Below, piece by piece: positions 8,857-12,500 of a stretch of DNA of 12,500 bases (its first letter is position 1; every line of letters begins with the position of its first letter). Both the position numbers and the translations under genes were made by a program. The notes under the pieces were generated by a model. That model was not told the origin of the DNA. It was given only the letters and a program-made list of their open reading frames with translations, and ran no database searches. The stretch comes from Neocallimastix lanati (nom. inval.) (taxonomy: Eukaryota; Neocallimastigomycota; Neocallimastigomycetes; Neocallimastigales; Neocallimastigaceae): assembly GCA_016946835.1 (NCBI GenBank), contig JACVTC010000118.1, positions 240,001 to 252,500 on the forward strand. Direction: 5' to 3'.

Positions 8857-9535
8857 ATATTATTATGTGTTAATATTTTAATTTTTATATATTGTTTATA
8901 GTATATATTATTAAATTGATTTATATATTTTAAATATATAAAATGACACAAAAATAAATGAATGAACAATTATTCAATAGATAAATAGAATATTTTATTT
9001 TTTCTGTTTTTTAAATTTGTATTGTGTTAATCTTTTATATATTAAAGTATTTTATAATGATATTAAAAGAAATAATTACAATAAATAAATAATAGAATAG
9101 AATAAAATAATAACATTATAAATATTAATCATTAAAACTATATCAATAAATATAAATATAATAAAATATAAAATATATAAATAAAAAATATACATTTACT
9201 CTTGCATTTTTATTAATTAAAATTTATTATTTAGTATTAATATTTATTATTTAGAAAAATAATAATAAAAGTAGTAGTAATTATTAATGATTCCAATTTA
9301 TTAATTATTCAAATATAAATTTATAATTAAAAAGATTATCTATCTATAATTATGTATTATTTAATCATAAAGGTCATCAAATTCAAACTTTTCCATAATT
9401 AATTAGTTCTATTTATTATATAATAATTATTTAATATAATCTTTTTAATAATATATCATTTATTATTAATATTTAATAATTTACTAATATCATCTGCTAT
9501 TTCAATATTTAATTATTATATTTAAAGGTAATAAT
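8857..9535. other. AT-rich intergenic DNA, nothing recognised
   Basis: A/T filler with short AATAAAT strings and no tandem array of note. I see no frame, splice signal set or RNA gene on either strand. Confidence 0.6.
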
Positions 9536-9595
9536 AAATAATAAATAATTAAATAATAAATAATTAAATAATAAATGATTAAATAATAAATAATT
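9536..9595 (+). repeat. 15-bp tandem repeat, four copies
   Basis: The unit aaatAATAAATAATT repeats at 9536, 9551, 9566 and 9581. The third copy has one A-to-G change. The unit looks like two A-rich heptamers of the block B type plus one base, so this array may have grown from the same satellite family. Confidence 0.9.
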
Positions 9596-10409
9596 AAATA
9601 ACCAAAACAAATAATAGCTTTATAAATATTAATTTAAAATTTTATTATATGTATTGATGTAATATAAAATTGTAATATAAGTATAAAATGTATTACAATG
9701 TAGTTAATTTTCATATGGTTAATTTTTCATTAATTTAAATAAAAGTTTTTTTTTTTCTGTTAAAAATTTGATATTAATTAATCTCATATAATATATTTTT
9801 GAAATATATATTGGTAATACTGTACAGATAAAATTTAATATTAATAATTTTAATATATTTTTATCCATATAACCATTTATTTATTTATTCATTCATTTAT
9901 TCATTTATTCATTTATAAAATTGTTAATATATAACATTTTAAATTTAATATGGTGATTTTGTTATAAAATATATATTAACTATAATACACTACAATACAA
10001 TACGATATATTGAAATTGATTTGAATTTTTAATTTTTATAATTGATTATTTGATTATTGATGGTATTTCAAAAAAAAAAAAAAAAAAAAAAATTTATATA
10101 AAAATCAAAAATTAAAAATATATTATGATTATATAATACTATATATTATTATGAATTATAATTATATTGAATAATATATTATAAATTTATTTATATTTAA
10201 ATAAAAGCCTCAGAATAAAAAAAAAATTTTTTTTGTATAATAATATTTAATAATAATAATAATTAATAATAAATAATAATAAAAAATTAAACTATGTAAT
10301 AAATAATATAATTATATTAATATATGATACAAATATATTAATATATTTCATCATTTAATTAGAATAAATTTTACTAATAAATTCTTATTAAACTAATTAA
10401 TTATTTTAA

Positions 10410-10415
<6 letters not shown>
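9596..10415. other. AT-rich intergenic DNA, nothing recognised
   Basis: A/T filler with TTTA/TTCA tetramers near 9873-9915 and a 23-A run near 10069-10091. No gene-like island is visible. Confidence 0.6.

Positions 10416-10459
<44 letters not shown>
10416..10459 (+). repeat. poly(A) run of 44
   Basis: This is the longest homopolymer in the window, ending at a G. The sequence before it has no coding or RNA-gene features, so a retroposed origin cannot be supported. Its length is likely to be unstable and prone to sequencing error. Confidence 0.9.
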
Positions 10460-10461
<2 letters not shown>

Positions 10462-11409
10462 AACCATCCAAAAAAAATAATGAATAATAATAAATTGCAA
10501 ATATTGATAAATAATTTTCATAAAGTTTAAATTTTTCTAAATACTTAAATATTCAATAAAATTATTTAAAAAAAATTTTTGTTTTTTAAATAATTATTAA
10601 AAAAATTAAAAGTTATTTCTTTTTTTTTTTTATTATTTTATTTATACTTCAAATCTATTAAAGTAGTTTTTTTTTTATTTTTATAATTGTTTTAAAAAAA
10701 AATAAAATAAATTTAAACTAAAAATTAAGTAAACAAAAATAAAAACTGTCTAAAAGGAAGAAAAGAATATTATTCCGACAAATATTAAAAGGTATATAAT
10801 TATATTTTATAGAAACATTATATAATTAAAAATAAAAGAACTAATAAATAATAATATAGAATATAGAATATAATAAAAAAAGAATAATTGTGATAGAAAA
10901 AGTGATAAAAAAAATATCATAGATAATAACACATATTTATTTAAATTATTTTAATAAAAATATCACTTTATAAGTATAAAAATAGTTTTTTTAAAAAAAT
11001 ATATATATATATTATAACGATAATAATATAATTTTTAAAATTTTATATAAAAACAATAATTTTTCAAATTAATTAATTAATCCTGTCTAACTTTAAAATA
11101 ATTATTAATAAATTAAAAAATATATTGAAAACTATTTTCAATAATTTTATATTTACTAATTTTTTTTTTTTTAATATATTTTTAAATTATAATAATAAAA
11201 TTTAAATATAGAAAATCTTAAATAATCCCAATAATATCAAGAATAAATTATTTTTTTCATTTTCTTTTCAAAAGACAATAAAGAGAATAATTTAAATTCT
11301 TCTTAATATTCGAAATTAATTTTTTAATTTTTTTTATTTTTCCAAAATACCCTTATTAAATATAAAAAGTTCCCAATCTGGGACAAAGAATAATAGTAAT
11401 ATCGACACA
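10460..11409. other. AT-rich DNA upstream of the orphan exon
   Basis: I looked here for 5' exons of the island at 11443 and found none that are convincing. A slightly G/C-richer patch at about 10745-10795 ends in a possible donor (GTATAT at 10791), but it has no ATG in the compatible frame. At 11371-11383 a small perfect hairpin (tccca, 3-base loop, tggga) lies within the richer island that begins near 11341. Confidence 0.45.
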
Positions 11410-11442
11410 TACTAAATGATAGAAGATTTTTATTCTTTACAG
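11410..11442 (+). promoter_or_regulatory. intron 3' end: TACTAA branch site, pyrimidine tract and CAG acceptor
   Basis: TACTAA at 11410-11415 matches the fungal branch-point consensus. It is followed about 20 bases later by a T-rich tract and the acceptor CAG at 11440-11442. The spacing is normal for fungal introns. The three elements in order, directly before an open frame with gene-like codons, are the strongest splice signal in the desert. Confidence 0.6.
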
Positions 11443-11550
11443 AATTTACCAAACGTCTACAGCACCTTGCTTTCATTAAAGATTTCAAAGAGTGTAACAG
11501 ACAGAAGCTTAATTCAATTCTGTGATTCATTAGTAGATGATGGTGGTTAA
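11443..11550 (+). CDS. candidate terminal exon of an unidentified gene or gene relic
   Basis: After the acceptor, 35 codons run to a TAA at 11548. The peptide begins NLPNVYSTLL and ends FCDSLVDDGG, with a balanced residue mix unlike the N/I/K/Y/F filler of random frames here. Codons such as AAC, GTC, TAC, ACC, AAG and GAC resemble those of expressed genes in AT-rich fungi, and G/C content is far above the flanks. I do not recognise the family. No upstream exon was found in the preceding kilobase, so this may be the last exon of a gene with a long intron, or a surviving piece of a duplicated or dead gene. A minus-strand frame over the same bases (11324-11530) has a Cys/Arg/Tyr-rich, unnatural-looking product and is probably its shadow. 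Confidence 0.45.
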   Translation, partial: NLPNVYSTLLSLKISKSVTDRSLIQFCDSLVDDGG

Positions 11551-12342
11551 GAATTAAAGAAAAAAAAAGTCAATCAATATATTTTATAAATTATACCTTA
11601 AAGGTTATGAAAAAATATTTTTTAAAAAAATTAAATATATTTATGTATATGTAGACTTACTTTAAAACAAAACAAAAAAAAAGCAAAAAAAAATCAACAT
11701 TCTTTTATATTGAATTCTAAAATAAAAAATAACAATATTTTCAATAATTTTAAAATTTTTATTTTTAATTTTCCTTTTTGTATAGTATAAGCAACATTTA
11801 TATTAAGGGAAAAAAAACAATAATTTAAATTAATTTTAAAAGAAATTTTCAATCTTTATAATTAACAAAAGCAACTTTTATTTTTTTTTATTTAAAAATT
11901 TTAAAATAGATAGTAATATATATAAAGTTATATATTTACAAATCTATTAAAAAATATTTATTTAAAACAATATTCTATTGAGATACTTTAATTTATATTT
12001 AATTTTTTTTAAAAAAGAAAGATAAAACAAAAACGTAAGATATATTTATAAAAATATTTTATTTATCAATATTTTTCAAGTTTTTTTATTATTTTTAAAT
12101 TATCCTACCAGTTAATAAAATTTATAATTATAAGCAGATTAATTATTATTAAATACACAATAACTTTAAAAAAACTAAATAAAAACCAGAACTTTAGAGC
12201 TATAAATATAAAATACAATATCCTATTTGTTATTAAAGTATAAAATTAATTAAAAGTAAATCAAATCAAATCAAATCAAGCAACTCAAGAAGAGAAAATT
12301 CCATTTAAAAATTATTTATTAAAATAGAAAAAAAAAATCAAA
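11551..12342. other. AT-rich upstream region of the PRL-type phosphatase gene
   Basis: No gene is visible between the orphan exon and the phosphatase start. The last 100 bp or so is richer in C and G (an AAATC pentamer repeat, then caactcaagaagag) and probably forms the 5' UTR. A promoter must lie here, but no distinctive element stands out from the A/T background. Confidence 0.55.
12258..12277 (+). repeat. (AAATC)4 pentamer repeat in the probable 5' UTR
   Basis: Four exact AAATC units lie 65-85 bases before the phosphatase start codon. The position suggests a transcribed leader. No function is evident. Confidence 0.85.
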
Positions 12343-12500
12343 ATGTCTCAAGCTTCCTATAAAATGACAGGTATTCCATTATCTAAGATTTTATCTTTCA
12401 TTTCTTATAAGAATATGAACTTTTTAATCTTGGATTGTCCAACAGATAATACACTCCCACAATATTTAAGAGAATTCAAGAGAAACAGAGTTTCGGATAT
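12343..12500 (+). CDS. PRL/PTP4A-type protein tyrosine phosphatase, 5' end only
   Basis: Fifty-two complete codons are visible before the window ends. After a 21-residue N-terminal extension, residues 22-52 match the start of the PRL (phosphatase of regenerating liver, PTP4A) fold: Y-K-N-M-x-F-L-I at 22-29, then P33-T34, T37-L38, and a helix L-x-x-F-K before V50-S-D. In known PRLs this region forms the first strands and helix, ahead of the WPFDD-type acid loop and the CxxxxxR catalytic loop, with a C-terminal prenylation CAAX box. All of these lie beyond the window, so catalytic competence and membrane targeting cannot be judged. The ATG follows an A-rich leader (atcaaa), and an earlier in-frame stop (TAG at 12325) supports this start. 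A second ATG at codon 8 is a possible alternative. PRLs are small membrane-associated phosphatases that in animals also bind CNNM magnesium transporters; whether that holds here is unknown. Confidence 0.85.
   Translation, partial: MSQASYKMTGIPLSKILSFISYKNMNFLILDCPTDNTLPQYLREFKRNRVSD

Noticed and set aside
10735-10812. Possible first exon for the orphan exon, with a GTATAT donor
   Set aside because: There is no ATG in the compatible frame, stops lie close by, and composition is barely above background.
11324-11530. 68-codon minus-strand frame
   Set aside because: It overlaps the plus-strand exon candidate. The plus strand has a branch site, acceptor and balanced residues, while the minus product is Cys/Arg/Tyr-rich and ends in an A/T-rich tail. 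Not fully excluded.

Overview
This is an extremely AT-rich eukaryotic window. Short, somewhat GC-richer coding islands sit in a sea of A/T microsatellites. Three things point to an anaerobic gut fungus (Neocallimastigomycota: Neocallimastix, Piromyces, Anaeromyces or a relative): conserved eukaryotic genes with small GT-AG introns, an Asn/Ser-rich disordered protein with AAT and AGT runs, and a gap of about 9 kb between recognisable genes. A dictyostelid has similar base composition and Asn runs, but its intergenic gaps are normally much shorter. The assignment is an inference from composition and layout, not from a marker gene.

Layout. (1) Bases 37-1824 (+): a 595-residue, Asn/Ser/Lys-rich, mostly disordered protein of unknown function. 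It may be the last exon of a longer gene entering from the left. (2) 1825-2820: AT-only spacer with a 35-A run and a 105-bp perfect ATTT tract. (3) 2821-3376 (+): a three-exon gene, reconstructed by reading across two introns. It encodes a 75-residue homolog of the epsilon subunit of the mitochondrial F1 ATP synthase (yeast Atp15). No single exon is long enough to stand out as an ORF. (4) 3377-12342: a gene desert dominated by low-complexity DNA. Its main structures are heptanucleotide TTATTTA satellites in both orientations (5041-5495, 5722-6226, 6640-6913, 8415-8750), a 72-bp minisatellite in three near-identical copies, 18-bp and 15-bp tandem repeats, a 44-A run and several short hairpins. 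One island, 11410-11550, looks like the 3' end of an intron (TACTAA branch site, pyrimidine tract, CAG) followed by a 35-codon terminal exon. (5) 12343-12500 (+): the 5' end of a PRL/PTP4A-type protein tyrosine phosphatase gene, cut by the window edge.

All supported genes lie on the plus strand. They do not form a pathway: one is an ATP synthase subunit, one a small phosphatase and one is unrecognised. I found no tRNA, rRNA, CRISPR array or intact transposon. The parts most worth checking are the inverted heptamer satellites, the orphan exon at 11443, and the ATP synthase subunit if the host really is hydrogenosome-bearing.
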